A DNA stretch of 64,000 bases from JAENVT01 sp963773085 (GTDB taxonomy: Bacteria > Actinomycetota > Acidimicrobiia > Acidimicrobiales > Ilumatobacteraceae): NCBI GenBank assembly GCA_963773085.1, contig CAVYZS010000010.1, positions 282,200 through 346,199 on the forward strand. Reading direction: 5' to 3'. A program made the translations under genes and the position numbers. Shown piece after piece: positions 19,847-30,413 of this stretch (the first letter of the stretch is position 1; every line of letters starts with the position of its first letter). The notes beneath the pieces were generated by a model, which saw nothing but the letters and a program-made list of their open reading frames with translations, did not search any database and was not told the DNA's origin.

Positions 19847-20759
19847 GTGTGGCCAGAAGCGTGAGCGCGATGGGGGAAGCTCGATCGCTGCGTGCCTGTC
19901 GGCGTACCGGTTCGGAGCGGGCGATCCCACGACCCGGCTGGCAACCCGGCCAGGCAACGGGTGAGTTCTGGCGAGCCTCGTACACGCCCGATGGTCCGGC
20001 GACCATCAGGATCAGCTGGACCACCCACGGGGTGGATTCGACGCGTGGGGAGCTGGAAGCGATTGGATCCTCGAGCGGTCGACGGCGATGACGGGTGCAC
20101 TCGATGCCGGGTTCGAGTTCCGCGACGCACACCCCGCCGTGTTGCGTGCCCAGCGCAACCATCCCCAGGTGCGATTCGGCGCCAGCAACATGTTGTACCA
20201 CGAACTCGTTCCAACGATCCTCGGCCAGCGGGTCACCGCGGGAGAGGCGATTCGCCAATGGCACACGCTCTGCTACCGACTCGGAGAACCAGCGCCAGGG
20301 CCGGCGGAAGGGTTGTTGCTCCCACCATCGCCGGCCGCAGCTCGCCGGTCGTCCGGCGTGGTGGTTCCACCCCTTCGGAATCGAGGCCAAACGCGCCCAG
20401 GCGCTGCGCACCGTCGCCAAGCACGCCGACAAGCTGTGGGCATGGGCGCGGCTGTCGATCGAGGAGGTCCACGCCAAGTTGGCGCTGCTTCCCGGTGTCG
20501 GCCCGTGGACCATCGGCTCGGTGATGGCCTCGGCAATGGGCGACCCCGATGCAGTGGCAGTCGGCGATTTTCATCTGAAGAACCTGGTCGTCCTACGCAC
20601 TCAGCGGGCAACCGCGGGGCACCGACGAACGGATGCTCGAGCTGCTCGCGCCGTACGCCGGCCAACGCGGCAGGGTCGTGCGGCTGCTGCAACTCGACGG
20701 GCCATTCGCCGCCGGCCTTCGGTCCTCGTCAACGAATCCTTCCGATGGCACGGTGGTGA
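19847..20759 (+). CDS. HhH-GPD DNA glycosylase (3-methyladenine glycosylase II-like); frame breaks
   Basis: About 300 residues of the AlkA-like base-excision repair family. The N-terminal half has DPTTRL and FWRASYTPDGPATIRI, then the AYHELVPTILGQRVT-like helix (here LYHELVPTILGQRVTAG). The helix-hairpin-helix is LALLPGVGPWTIGSV and the catalytic aspartate is in AVGDFHLKN. The C-terminus, FGPRQRILPMARW, is family-typical. Frames change near 19930, 20050, 20335, 20600 and 20705, and the exact start (GTG) is uncertain. It would excise alkylated bases in the cytoplasm. It sits between two glycosyltransferase genes without an obvious link to them. Confidence 0.8.
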
Positions 20760-20812
20760 TCCACCGCCTCTGTTAGCTTCACGTGCGGCCCTCCCGGCCC
20801 GTCGACCCAACA

Positions 20813-22053
20813 ATGACAGAGATCTCCGGAACACAGCACGCAGGCGTCGGCGAGACGTCGGCAACTTGGCATCTCATCCTGCGCAAGGCCGGGCTGGTCT
20901 ACCTCTTCTCCCGCCTCTGTGTGTTTGCCGGCGCGGCGATCGTCGCTGCCGAACTGCGCGCCGACATCAACCAGATCAAGGGCATTCCGAACGTACCGTT
21001 CGCCGACCCGCACATCGCCGGTCGACCGCTCCCCACGTCGGCGTTGTCGCCGATGCTCGACGTGCTGTCGTCGTGGGACGGCATCTGGTACTTGCGCATC
21101 GTCCGCCTCGGATATCCGCATCACGTCCGTGCGCACGTCACCTACGACGTTCCCGATGCCCGAGCCGCGTTCTTCCCCGCCTATCCGATGCTGGTCAGGG
21201 CGATCGACAAGGTCTTGCCGGGTGGCGACACGGCGGCCGCGTTGTTCACCAACTTCGTGCTCGGAGCGATCGCCATCTTCCTGCTCGGCGTGCTGGCCAG
21301 GCGGTTGTACGGCGAGCAGATCGCGGCCAAGGCGATGGTGCTCGGTGCCATGTTCCCCGGCAGTTTCGTGCTGTCGTTCGCCTACACCGAGGCGTTGCTC
21401 CTGGTCTTCGCCATGGGCTGCTTGTACTGCCTCGATGACCGAGCGATGGGTCGCCGCCGGACTGCTGGCAGCGCTCGGTACTGCGACGCGACCGAACGGC
21501 CTGGCCCTCGTGTTGGCGTGCGCAGTCGCCTCGGTGATCGCCATTCGCAACGAGCGTGCCTGGAGGTCGCTCGCCGCGCCGATCCTGGCGCCGCGTGGGC
21601 TTCCTCGCCTTCCAGGTGTGGCTCGGCCGACACACCGGCGAAGCCGGGGTCTGGTTCCGCGTGCAGAGCGAAGCCTGGGGCGAGGGGGCGAGCTACGGCT
21701 TGACCGCCGTCCGCAAGACGTTCGAGGCGTTCGCCAGGCCGTTGACGTCGCCGACCAACATCATCACCGCTGCATCGGTGGTGGCGATGGTGGCGATGCT
21801 GTACTTCCTTCGGCGCAAGCCTCTGCCTCCGCCGATGGTTGCCTACAGCCTCGGGATCCTTGCGCTGATGCTGCTGCCGAACACCGTCACTGCGCGGCCG
21901 CGCTTCTTGTACACGGCGTTCCCGCTGTTCATCTCGGCGGCTGCCTATCTGCACTCCGTACGACGCGACATGTGGCCGTACGTGATCGGCGCGTGTAGCG
22001 CCGGTCTGGTGGCGCTGACCGCTCTCTACGGAGTCTTCGGGGCGATTCCGTGA
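20813..22053 (+). CDS. PIG-V-like GT-C mannosyltransferase; two frame breaks
   Basis: About 413 residues with roughly ten membrane segments. It carries the PIG-V family marks: SSWDGIWYLRIVRLGY in the first outer loop (the WD acid being the presumed catalytic residue), AAFFPAYPMLVR, and TATRPNGLALVLA. In eukaryotes PIG-V adds the second mannose of GPI anchors; bacterial homologues in actinobacteria act on lipid-linked glycans. The frame changes near 21440 and 21592. Its TGA overlaps the GTG of the AftD-like gene, so both are made from one message. Confidence 0.8.
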
Positions 22054-25000
22054 GTTGGCGCCGCTACGTGTCGGGCCAGCGGCTCGGCATGTGGGCGCTC
22101 GCGCTGCTCGCCTACCTCCCGGCGTTGCTCGCTTCACCCGGGCGGATGCCGAGCGACACCAAGCTCTATCTCTATCTGAACCCAGGTCGGCTGATCTCCG
22201 ACGCCGCGTACACCTGGGACAACCGTCAGTTCGCCGGATGGGTGCCGCATCAGACGGTCACGTACCTGTGGCCGTCGGGACCCTGGTACTGGTTACTCGG
22301 CGCAACTCGGCGTACCGGACTGGATCGCTCATCGGTTGTGGATCGGCACACTGCTGCTGGTCGGAGGCCTCGGCGTGCGATGGGCCGGCAAGCACCTCGG
22401 GCTCGCCGGCGTCGGAGCGATCACGGCCGCATTCGTGTACCAACTGTCGCCGTACATCCTCCCGTACCTGTCGCGCACGTCACTGATGCTGCTGCCGTGG
22501 GCATCGCTGGGGTGGCTGGTCGGATTGACGATTCGCTCGGCAACACGCTCGAAGTGGCGTGATCCGGCGATCTTCGCGTTGGTGATCTTCACGGTCGGGT
22601 CACCCAACGCGACGGCGCTGGCGATGATCGCCCCAGCACCCGTGCTGTGGCTGGTGCATGCCGCCTGGCAACGTTCGATCACCTGGCGTCGGGCGATCAC
22701 GTCGGCCCTACGGATCGGGGCCTTGAGCCTCGCCGTGTCGCTGTGGTGGATCGCGATGCTCGTCGTCCAGGGACGGCATGGAGCCGACGTGTTGTCGTAC
22801 TCGGAGACCCTCGAAGCTGTGTCGTTCACCTCGGTCAGCACCGAGACGTTGCGAGGGCTCGGCTACTGGTTGTTCTACATTCGCGACCCCTTCGGCTTCG
22901 CCACCAGCGCCTCGGTCGACTACCTCGAGTCCGGGCGGGTCATCGCCATCGGCTTCGCCCTGCTCGCCTGTTGTGTGGCGGGTATCGCCCTGACCCGATG
23001 GAGCCAGCGTCGCTACGCCGCTCTGCTCGTCTTCGTCGGCATCGTCCTAGCCGTCGGCGTGCACCCCATCGCCGATCCCTCGCCGCTGATGTCGCGACTG
23101 GCAACATCGTCGCGCTCGACGCTGTCGCTTGCTGTTCGCAGCAGCACCAGGGCCTTGCCGATGAGCACGTTCGGTCTCGCGCTCGGCGCCGGGCGCGCTC
23201 GCCACCGCGGCGTCGGCGCTGGTTGCCCGCCGTCGGCCACGCCTCAGGCTGGTCGCTCCGGCCGTCATCATCGGCCTTGGCCATCCTCAACCTGCCGGCA
23301 CTCTTCGACGGGGGATTCGTCGACCCGGCCCTGGAGCGTGTCGAGGAGCCTCCCGACAGCGTGGAGCCAGGCAGCCGCGGATCTCGATACCGGGTCGATG
23401 GAGCATCGAGTCATGCAACTGCCCGGTGCCGAGTTCGGTGCGTACCGCTGGGGATACACCGTCGATCCACCACTTCCGGGGTTGAGCGAAAAGCCGTTGA
23501 TCACACGTGACCTCCTCCCGCTCGGGTCGCCGGGGGCCATGGACCTGCTGTACGCACTCGACGACCGGGCGCAGTCGAACACCCTCGATCCGGCGGCGAT
23601 CGCACCCGTGGCCCGGCTCTTCGGAGCCGACACCATCTGGGTCAGCAACGACATGGCCTTCGACCGCTTCCGAACGCCACGTCCCGAGATCACTCACGCG
23701 ATGTTCGCCGCCCAGCCCGAGGGTCTGGATACGCCGACGCCCTTCGGGACGCCCACACCCAATGTCCCCGACCTGGCAACCCTCGACGAGACCGCTCTGT
23801 CCAACGCATCGATCGGGGAACCGCTGCCGCCTGTCGAACTCGTCGACGTGAACGACCCGGTCGCGATGGTCCGTGCCTCGTCGCGGCTCGTCGTGCTGGC
23901 CGGGAGCGGCGACGGTGTCGTCGACGCCTCTGCCGCCGGTCTGTTGCGAGGTGACGAAGCGGTCCTGTATGCGGCCGATCTGCAGGACATCCGAGCGCCT
24001 CGACGATGCAGACCTCGTCATCGTCACCGACTCGAATCGAGACCGCGCTCACCAGTGGCGTGGCACACAGGACGTCGTCGGATTCACCGAGACAGGTGGG
24101 CCGAGCACCGATGTGCTGCGACCCGACACCGCTGATCAACGCCTACCGGTGTTCACCGATCAATCCAGTGAGCATCAGACCACTGCCGCCCTCGAGGGGT
24201 TGGAGGTACGTGCGACGGGCTACGGCGAGCCGTTCGCCTACCGGCCCGAGGATCGCCCGGCGATGGCTGTCGATGGAGACCCGACGACTGCGTGGCTCGT
24301 CGGCGATCGCTTCAGTCCGATCGGGCAACGCATCGAGGTGACGGGTGACATCTCGAGCCTTTCCCTGCTGCAATCGCAGCAGCCCGGCGCCTCACGCGTC
24401 ATCTCCTCCGTGCTCCTCGAGTACGACGGCGCCGCGCCACGTCTCGTCGATCTCGACGAGACATCGTTGCGGGACACGGGCCAACGTCATGGAGGTCCCG
24501 CCCGGTTCGACGTTCGTGCGCATCACGATCATGTCGGTCGCGGATCGTCCCGGTGGCACCGATCCTGGGCCTTCCGCCGTCGGGTTCGCCGAACTCGGTC
24601 TCGGCGCGCATCGCGAGGTGGTGACCGTCCCGTCGGACACCGACGCTGTTTCGACCGGTACGCCGCTGGCGATCGTGCTGACCCGTTTGCGCACCGACCC
24701 GCTCAATCGTTGGCGCAGCGACCCCGAGCCGCAACTACTTCGCCAGTTCACCCTCGCCTCGGCTCGTGACTTCGCCGCGACTGTCACGGTTCGCCGCAAC
24801 GCTCGAGCCTCCGACGCGACCCTCAACGGCCTTGCCGGGGTCGACACAGCGACCTCGAATCGACGACTGACCGGCGATCCACATTCGATCGGGGCGCGAG
24901 CCGTCGACGGCGATCCGGCGACGGCATGGACGTCACCGTTTTCCGATGTGATCGGTTCGAGCTTGAACATCCCACTCGATCCGACGGTCCCGACCACGGC

Positions 25001-26234
25001 CTTGGTGTTGACACAGGCCGTCGATGAAGAACACAGCACGATCACGCGTGTCACCGTGACCATCGACGGGGTCCCGACCGTGCTGGACGTACCCGCTCCC
25101 GACGACACGGGTCGCAGCCGGATCCAGTTCCCCGAGGCCACGGCGGCGACACTTTCGCTGACGATCGACGACATCGCACCACGCACCACCGTCGACCGAC
25201 GCTATGCCGAGACGACGGTGCTCCCGGTCTCCATCAGGGAGATCGAGGCGCCATCGATTGCTGCACCACGCCCAGCGATCACCCCGGTCGAGTGCAGGAC
25301 CGACCTCGTCGAGATCGATGGCGAGCCACTCGCGGTTTCTGTCGATGCCGCGGCGATGACCCAGCTGCTGGAAGGAGCGGCGGTCGACGTGCACCCGTGC
25401 CTGTCATCGACCCTTCACCTGGGTGCCGGTACGCATCGAATCTCGACCGCGGCCGGCCAGACGACCGGAATCGACATCGACCGGATCGTGCTGCGCAGCG
25501 GTGAGCCACCCACCGCCAGTACCCACCCGACGGTGACGACGACTCGCAGCCGCACCACACGCACTGCGACGGTGTCGGACTGCGCTGCTGGGTGCTGGTT
25601 GATCCTCGGCGAGGGCCTCAACGAGGGCTGGGAAGCAATCGCCGATGGCACCGACCTTGGTCCACCACGGCAGATCTCGGGCGGGTTCAACGGTTGGTGG
25701 TTGCCCGGCTCGACCTCGCCGGTGACAGTGACCATGACGTGGACGCCGCAGCGGACCATGTGGATCGGCATGATCCTCGCTGTCCTGGCAGTGCTGGCGT
25801 GCGCAGTGCTGGTCGCCGTTGGGTTGGCACGGCGCGACCGATCCTCCGAGACCATGTCGACACCGACTGCACCCGTTCCGTACTGGCCGATCGAACCGGT
25901 GGGCCGCCGACGCTCGGTGGTTGCGGCGATTGCGCTCATCGCCCTGACATTCATCACCATCTCCCCTACATATGCGGTGCTGGCGGCCGTCGTCGGTGTG
26001 GTCATCGTCGTCCTCGAACGCCCGCAAGTGGCAGGCGTGGCCTCCATCGCACTCGTTTCTGGCGTGGGAGCGCTGATCATCCGGCGCCAGTTGCGGTATC
26101 GTCTCGTCGCCAACCCGTCGTGGCCGGCGGCTTTCGACGACCTGCACCGCCTCGGATTGTTCGTCGTCGTCCTGCTGCTGGTCGCCACGATCCTCGACGA
26201 GTGTCCTGGTGATGAGCCTGAGCAACTAACCTGA
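22050..26234 (+). CDS. aftD: AftD-like alpha-(1->3)-arabinofuranosyltransferase (DUF3367 family); frame breaks in 5' half
   Basis: About 1394 residues, close to mycobacterial AftD. The N-terminal half is a GT-C membrane domain starting YLPALLASPGRMPSDTKLYLYL with the acidic first-loop residues, and includes HQTVTYLWPSGPWYWLLG. The large outer part has two discoidin (F5/8 type C)-like modules, each with an AVDGDPxTAW motif, near 24260 and 24900, then a beta-rich region and C-terminal membrane helices. Frames change near 22300, 23185, 23353, 23995 and 24480; the last 1.75 kb are intact. AftD adds arabinofuranose branches to arabinan using polyprenyl-phospho-arabinose, which DprE1/DprE2 in this locus can provide. 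The acceptor here is unknown. Confidence 0.8.
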
Positions 26235-26240
26235 ATCCTC

Positions 26241-26963
26241 GTGTCACACGTCCCGCGACCGTGCCTGTCGGTGGTCGTGCCGTGCTACAACGAGCAGGGT
26301 ACGATCCTCACGCTGCTCAAACGCGTTTCCGACTCGCCGTGGGTACGCGAGATCATCGTTGTCGACGACGGCTCGACCGACGGAACGGTCCAGATCCTGG
26401 CTGCGATCGACGACCCGACGATCCACGTCGTGCTCCACGAACAGAACCAGGGCAAGGGCGCCGCTCTACGCACCGGGTTCGTGATCGCCACGTCGGACTA
26501 CGTCATCGTGCAAGACGCCGACCTCGAATACGACCCCGACGAGTTCGGCGACCTGTTGCCGCCCATCCTCGATGACAAGGCCGACGTGGTCTTCGGATCC
26601 AGGTTCCAATCCGGTCGGCCACACAGGGTGTTGTACTTCTGGCACTCGCTGGGCAACCGGATGCTGACCCTCCTCTCGAACATGTTCACCGGCCTCAACC
26701 TGTCGGACATGGAGACCTGCTACAAGCTGTTCCGTCGCGAGGTCATTCAGTCGATCACGATCGAAGAGGATCGCTTCGGGTTCGAACCGGAGATCACCGC
26801 CAAGGTCGCCAAGGGCGGATGGAGGATCTACGAGGTCGGTGTCTCCTACTCCGGGCGCACATACGCCGACGGCAAGAAGATCGGAAGGCGTGACGCGGCA
26901 CGGGCCGTGTACTGCATCGTGCGCTACTCGAGGCTCGGCGACCGCTTTCGTCGCCCTCACTGA
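26241..26963 (+). CDS. GT2-family polyprenol-phosphate sugar synthase (DPM1-like)
   Basis: 240 residues, intact, GTG start. GT-A fold: VVPCYNEQGTI, VDDGSTDGT for the nucleotide, QDADLEYDPDE containing the DxD-type metal site, GSRFQSGRPHR and METCYKLFRREV. This is the soluble dolichyl-phosphate-mannose/glucose synthase type that charges polyprenyl phosphate with a sugar at the inner membrane face. The closing TYADGKKIGRRDA is common to DPM-like enzymes. It sits seven bases after the AftD-like gene and 20 before a methyltransferase, so it is in the same operon and could supply a donor to the GT-C enzymes. Confidence 0.88.
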   Translation: MSHVPRPCLSVVVPCYNEQGTILTLLKRVSDSPWVREIIVVDDGSTDGTVQILAAIDDPTIHVVLHEQNQGKGAALRTGFVIATSDYVIVQDADLEYDPDEFGDLLPPILDDKADVVFGSRFQSGRPHRVLYFWHSLGNRMLTLLSNMFTGLNLSDMETCYKLFRREVIQSITIEEDRFGFEPEITAKVAKGGWRIYEVGVSYSGRTYADGKKIGRRDAARAVYCIVRYSRLGDRFRRPH

Positions 26964-26982
26964 TGCGCAATCCGCTTCCGGC

Positions 26983-27711
26983 GTGAGCCGATTCCACGCA
27001 CACCGGCGTCGTTCGACGAAGCCGACGACGACCTCGACCGAGGTCCTCGACGCCCTCGAACAGGCCAAGAACTACTCGGCGTGGATCCTCGACCTCATCG
27101 GCCCGCATGTCACTGGCAGAATTCTCGAAGTCGGCGCCGGACGAGGCACGTATTCGGAGTATTTCGCGGACCACGGTCACCTCACGGCTCTCGAGCCGTC
27201 GACGGCGCACAGCGAAGCGTTGCGCGAGCGGCTCAAGGATCATCCGAACGTGGTCGTCGTCAACGCTCAGCTCGACGGCACGGCGGCTCCCGGCTCGTAC
27301 GACACCGTCGTCCTGCTCAACGTGCTCGAGCACATCCCCGACGATCACCGGGCTCTCGGTGACATCCACGAGTCGCTGGCGCCAGGCGGCAAGATGGTGC
27401 TCTGGGTGCCCGCGTTCGAGGCGCTGTACAGCAAGTTCGATCAACGAATCGGTCATTACCGCAGGTACCGCCGCAACGAGTTGTTGGCCCTCGTCCACCA
27501 CGTCGGGTTTCAGCAGGTCTCGGCGAGGTACAACAACATGCCGGGCTTCTTCGCCTGGTGGCTGGTCGTACGCGTGCTTCGACGCACCCCCACGGCGGGC
27601 CGCCTGGCCTCGATCTACGACCGCTACTTCATCCCCGTCATCCGTCGTGTCGAGCGCGTAGTGCGGCCGCCGTTCGGTCAGTCCCTGCTGGTTGTCGCGC
27701 AGCGGTCGTAG
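26983..27711 (+). CDS. Class I SAM-dependent methyltransferase
   Basis: 242 residues with a GTG start. The SAM site is ILEVGAGRGTYSEYF, followed by LTALEPS (acidic ribose ligand) and VLLNVLEHIPDD, the post-IV motif of the Methyltransf_11/23 type. The C-terminal half (HYRRYRRNELLALV, FFAWWLVVRVL) resembles methyltransferases found beside polyprenol-phosphate sugar synthases in glycan clusters. The acceptor is unknown, probably a sugar or lipid intermediate. The stop codon is directly followed by the ATG of the acyltransferase gene. The first 20 residues look atypical and the true start may differ. Confidence 0.82.
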   Translation: MSRFHAHRRRSTKPTTTSTEVLDALEQAKNYSAWILDLIGPHVTGRILEVGAGRGTYSEYFADHGHLTALEPSTAHSEALRERLKDHPNVVVVNAQLDGTAAPGSYDTVVLLNVLEHIPDDHRALGDIHESLAPGGKMVLWVPAFEALYSKFDQRIGHYRRYRRNELLALVHHVGFQQVSARYNNMPGFFAWWLVVRVLRRTPTAGRLASIYDRYFIPVIRRVERVVRPPFGQSLLVVAQRS

Positions 27712-29751
27712 ATGGCGCTGTCGACGGCGGCGCCACCGCAACATGTCGCGGATGGCGAGAAGCGTCGCCCTCACGTTGCTGCCCTCGACGGGCTCCGCGG
27801 CTTGGCGGTCATCGCCGTGCTCCTCTTCCATGCCGGCAAGCTCCAAGGTGGCTTCCTCGGCGTCGACTTGTTCTTTGCCCTGTCCGGGTTCCTGATCACG
27901 TCATTGTTGCTCGCCGAGGTCGACTCGAAGGAGCGAGTCGACGTGCTCGCCTTCTGGGGGCGGCGGTTCCGCCGCCTGCTGCCAGCGGTCCTGTTGTTGT
28001 TGGTCGCTGTCACGGTGATCGCCACGGTCGTGGCGACCGTGCCGGAACGGGCGGCGACGCTCGACGACGGCCCGTGGGCGCAGGTCTACCTGGCCAACTG
28101 GCATGCCATCGCCGGTCAGCGCGACTACTGGGCCTCGTTCGAACTGCCGCGCCTGTTCGGCCATCTGTGGAGCCTGGCCATCGAGGAACAGTTCTACGTG
28201 ATCTGGCCAGTGGTGATGGCCCTGATCGCCTGGCGCAGTCGCAACGTGCATCGGACGGTCATCGTCGTCTGCGTAGGGGCCTCGCTCCTGTCGTTGATCC
28301 AAATGATCAGGCTGTTCGACCTGTCAGACCCGACCCGGGTGTACATCGGCACCGACACAAGGGCCAGCAGCCTCCTGCTCGGGGCGTTGTTCGCGACAGC
28401 GCCATTTCGCGCCGTGGCGATCAGATGGACCGCGCGTCTGTCAGGCGGCTTCACTGCCGCTGCTGCCGCAGTGGCAACGGTGATCGGGCTCTCCTGGCTC
28501 CTCATCGACGGGCCTGGTTCGCCCTGGCTGTTCCGAGGAGGCCTCTTCGCCCATTCACTCCTGTCGGCTGTCCTCGTCGCTGGCTGTGCAGCGCGGCCGG
28601 ATGCGGCAATCTCGCGTGGAATTGGCTGGACGCCCATTCGCGTGATCGGTGTGCTGTCCTACAGCCTGTATCTGTGGCATTGGCCGATCTACGCCCTGTT
28701 GTCAGAGCAGCGCACCGGGATGTCGGGGTGGCCGTTGACGAGCATGCGGATCGGTCTGTCCATCGTCGCCGCGGCGATCTCCATGCGACTCGTCGAGGAC
28801 CCGATCCGGTTCAGGGCCAGGTGGGCGCGAGGTCGCACCGGTGTGATGGCCTTGATCAGTGTCTCGGCCCTTGTCGGAGGTTTCTGGCTGATGGTTCCAC
28901 GCCCGGCGATCGCACCGGCCGAATTCTCCCTCGACCAGTTCACGTCGACCACAGCTCTGTCCGCGACCAGTGGTCCGCCCGCGACCACCGCTGCCTCTGT
29001 TGCCGCCACGCCCGTCACTGCCCCCGTCGTCGCCGGTGCCGTTGCGACCAGTACTGCTCTCACTACTACCAGCCCACCCACCACCACGTTGCTCGCCGGG
29101 GTCAGGCGAGTCTTGATGGTCGGCGATTCGCTTGCCTTCGACGAATGGCCGGCGGTAGCCGCAGCAATGTATGCCGGCAAAATACCGATCGGCAGTTACG
29201 TCTCACCGGGTGCGGGTCTGCTCGACACGAGATACGAGTCCACGGTGGACATCGACAAGGCGGTGGTCGACTTCCAGCCCGACCTCGTGCTGTACCAGGC
29301 ATCGATGTGGGACTTTGCGACGCCTGATCAGCAGCGGGTCGCATATCGGCGCTTCACCGACATGGTGCTGGGCGAGGGCGCCCGATTGGCCCTGATCACC
29401 CTCCCGCCGTTGCGCGCCGATCAACAAAATGCGCAACTCGACAGCTTGACCGGCGTCATGAACGAGATCGCGGCCGAGCACCCCGGCCAGGTCCTCGTGC
29501 TGCACAGCGACGGGGCATGGGGGCCCGAGTTCACCCAGGATGTGAACGGCGACAAGGTTCCCGAGCGAAAGCCTGATGGCGCCCACGTGTGCCCGTCCGG
29601 TGCAGCGATGTACGCAGTTTGGCTGACCGGCGAGCTGGAGAAGCGGTTCGCCGGCTTTGTTCCCGCTCCGCCGTCGGAATGGGCAGCCGGTGACTGGGTC
29701 GACGACCCTCGCTACACCAACCCGGCCGGCATCTGTGCCGCGCTTCCCTGA
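27712..29751 (+). CDS. OafA-type membrane acyltransferase with C-terminal SGNH domain
   Basis: 679 residues, intact. The N-terminal acyltransferase-3 domain (about residues 22-400) has ten or so membrane helices, the catalytic-type HVAALDGLRGLAVIAVLLFH, and LFFALSGFLITSLL with RRFRRLLP. After a Thr/Ala/Pro-rich linker (about residues 405-460) a periplasmic SGNH-hydrolase-like domain follows, with RVLMVGDSLAFDEW (Ser nucleophile) and a DGAHVCPSG block (Asp...His). This architecture O-acylates polysaccharides or peptidoglycan: the membrane part brings acyl groups across and the SGNH domain transfers them. It directly follows the methyltransferase gene in the glycan operon. Confidence 0.92.
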   Translation: MALSTAAPPQHVADGEKRRPHVAALDGLRGLAVIAVLLFHAGKLQGGFLGVDLFFALSGFLITSLLLAEVDSKERVDVLAFWGRRFRRLLPAVLLLLVAVTVIATVVATVPERAATLDDGPWAQVYLANWHAIAGQRDYWASFELPRLFGHLWSLAIEEQFYVIWPVVMALIAWRSRNVHRTVIVVCVGASLLSLIQMIRLFDLSDPTRVYIGTDTRASSLLLGALFATAPFRAVAIRWTARLSGGFTAAAAAVATVIGLSWLLIDGPGSPWLFRGGLFAHSLLSAVLVAGCAARPDAAISRGIGWTPIRVIGVLSYSLYLWHWPIYALLSEQRTGMSGWPLTSMRIGLSIVAAAISMRLVEDPIRFRARWARGRTGVMALISVSALVGGFWLMVPRPAIAPAEFSLDQFTSTTALSATSGPPATTAASVAATPVTAPVVAGAVATSTALTTTSPPTTTLLAGVRRVLMVGDSLAFDEWPAVAAAMYAGKIPIGSYVSPGAGLLDTRYESTVDIDKAVVDFQPDLVLYQASMWDFATPDQQRVAYRRFTDMVLGEGARLALITLPPLRADQQNAQLDSLTGVMNEIAAEHPGQVLVLHSDGAWGPEFTQDVNGDKVPERKPDGAHVCPSGAAMYAVWLTGELEKRFAGFVPAPPSEWAAGDWVDDPRYTNPAGICAALP

Positions 29752-29760
29752 TCGACCTCG

Positions 29761-30375
29761 TCACGGCAGTTCGGCGACGAGAATCCGAGCGACCCGGTCG
29801 CCGCCCTCCGCTGTGAGCGCGCCGTCGGGATCGCGCACGGCGACAGTTCCGTCGACCGTGCAGGACTCCCACCACTGGCAGGGCATCGATGTAGCCGACA
29901 GCTGGTCGCCGATGTACCGCGTCGGATCGACCAATGTGGCCCCGGCGCGATCGGCAGAGGCCTCGATGCCGCTGCGGCCCGGCTGGGCGACGATCACCAC
30001 CCGGTGACCGTGGGCGGCGGCGACCGCATTCGTGAGTGCGGTGGAATCGCAGCCCGTTGCATCGCCGAACGACAGCACGATGACCCCGGGATCGAATTCG
30101 TCCTCGACCCGGCGAACGGCGTCGGCAGCATCGCACCACGAGGTCGCGCCGCTGTCCCAACGGAGGCTGCGACCGTCTTCGTGGATGCGGTAGGTCACCG
30201 GACGCTCCGTCGACGTCAGAAATCCATCGGTCAGCAGCACGACATCGGTGCGGTCGTCGTGGCCGGCGATCGTCGGCCACTGCCACCACACCAGTGCCGC
30301 GGCGATCAAACCAACGGCCACGATCCTCGATGGTGAGGAGACCAGCTCCCGGACCCGACGACGTGCACGACTCAC
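29761..30375 (-). CDS. Membrane-anchored SGNH-like protein lacking the catalytic serine block
   Basis: 204 residues with a GTG start, one N-terminal membrane helix (IVAVGLIAAALVWWQWP) and an outside domain. The domain layout recalls the SGNH tails of the neighbouring acyltransferases: TDVVLLTDGFL where GDS should be, VIVLSFGDATGCDS, a cysteine pair near CQWWESC, and DGALTAEGGDRVARIL in place of D..H. The nucleophile and histidine appear absent, so if related it would be a non-catalytic version. Assignment is by pattern only. It is convergent with the acyltransferase gene (9-bp gap) and divergent from the 4-kb gene. Confidence 0.55.
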   Translation of the reverse strand: MSRARRRVRELVSSPSRIVAVGLIAAALVWWQWPTIAGHDDRTDVVLLTDGFLTSTERPVTYRIHEDGRSLRWDSGATSWCDAADAVRRVEDEFDPGVIVLSFGDATGCDSTALTNAVAAAHGHRVVIVAQPGRSGIEASADRAGATLVDPTRYIGDQLSATSMPCQWWESCTVDGTVAVRDPDGALTAEGGDRVARILVAELP

Positions 30376-30413
30376 CAGGTGGCGAGGGTAGCAGGCGAGT
30401 ATGGTCGGCAGCC

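Noticed and set aside
18518..20759. A pseudogene block formed by the broken GT-C and DNA glycosylase genes
   Set aside because: All family motifs are preserved in order and the breaks are single-base shifts without internal deletions or domain loss.
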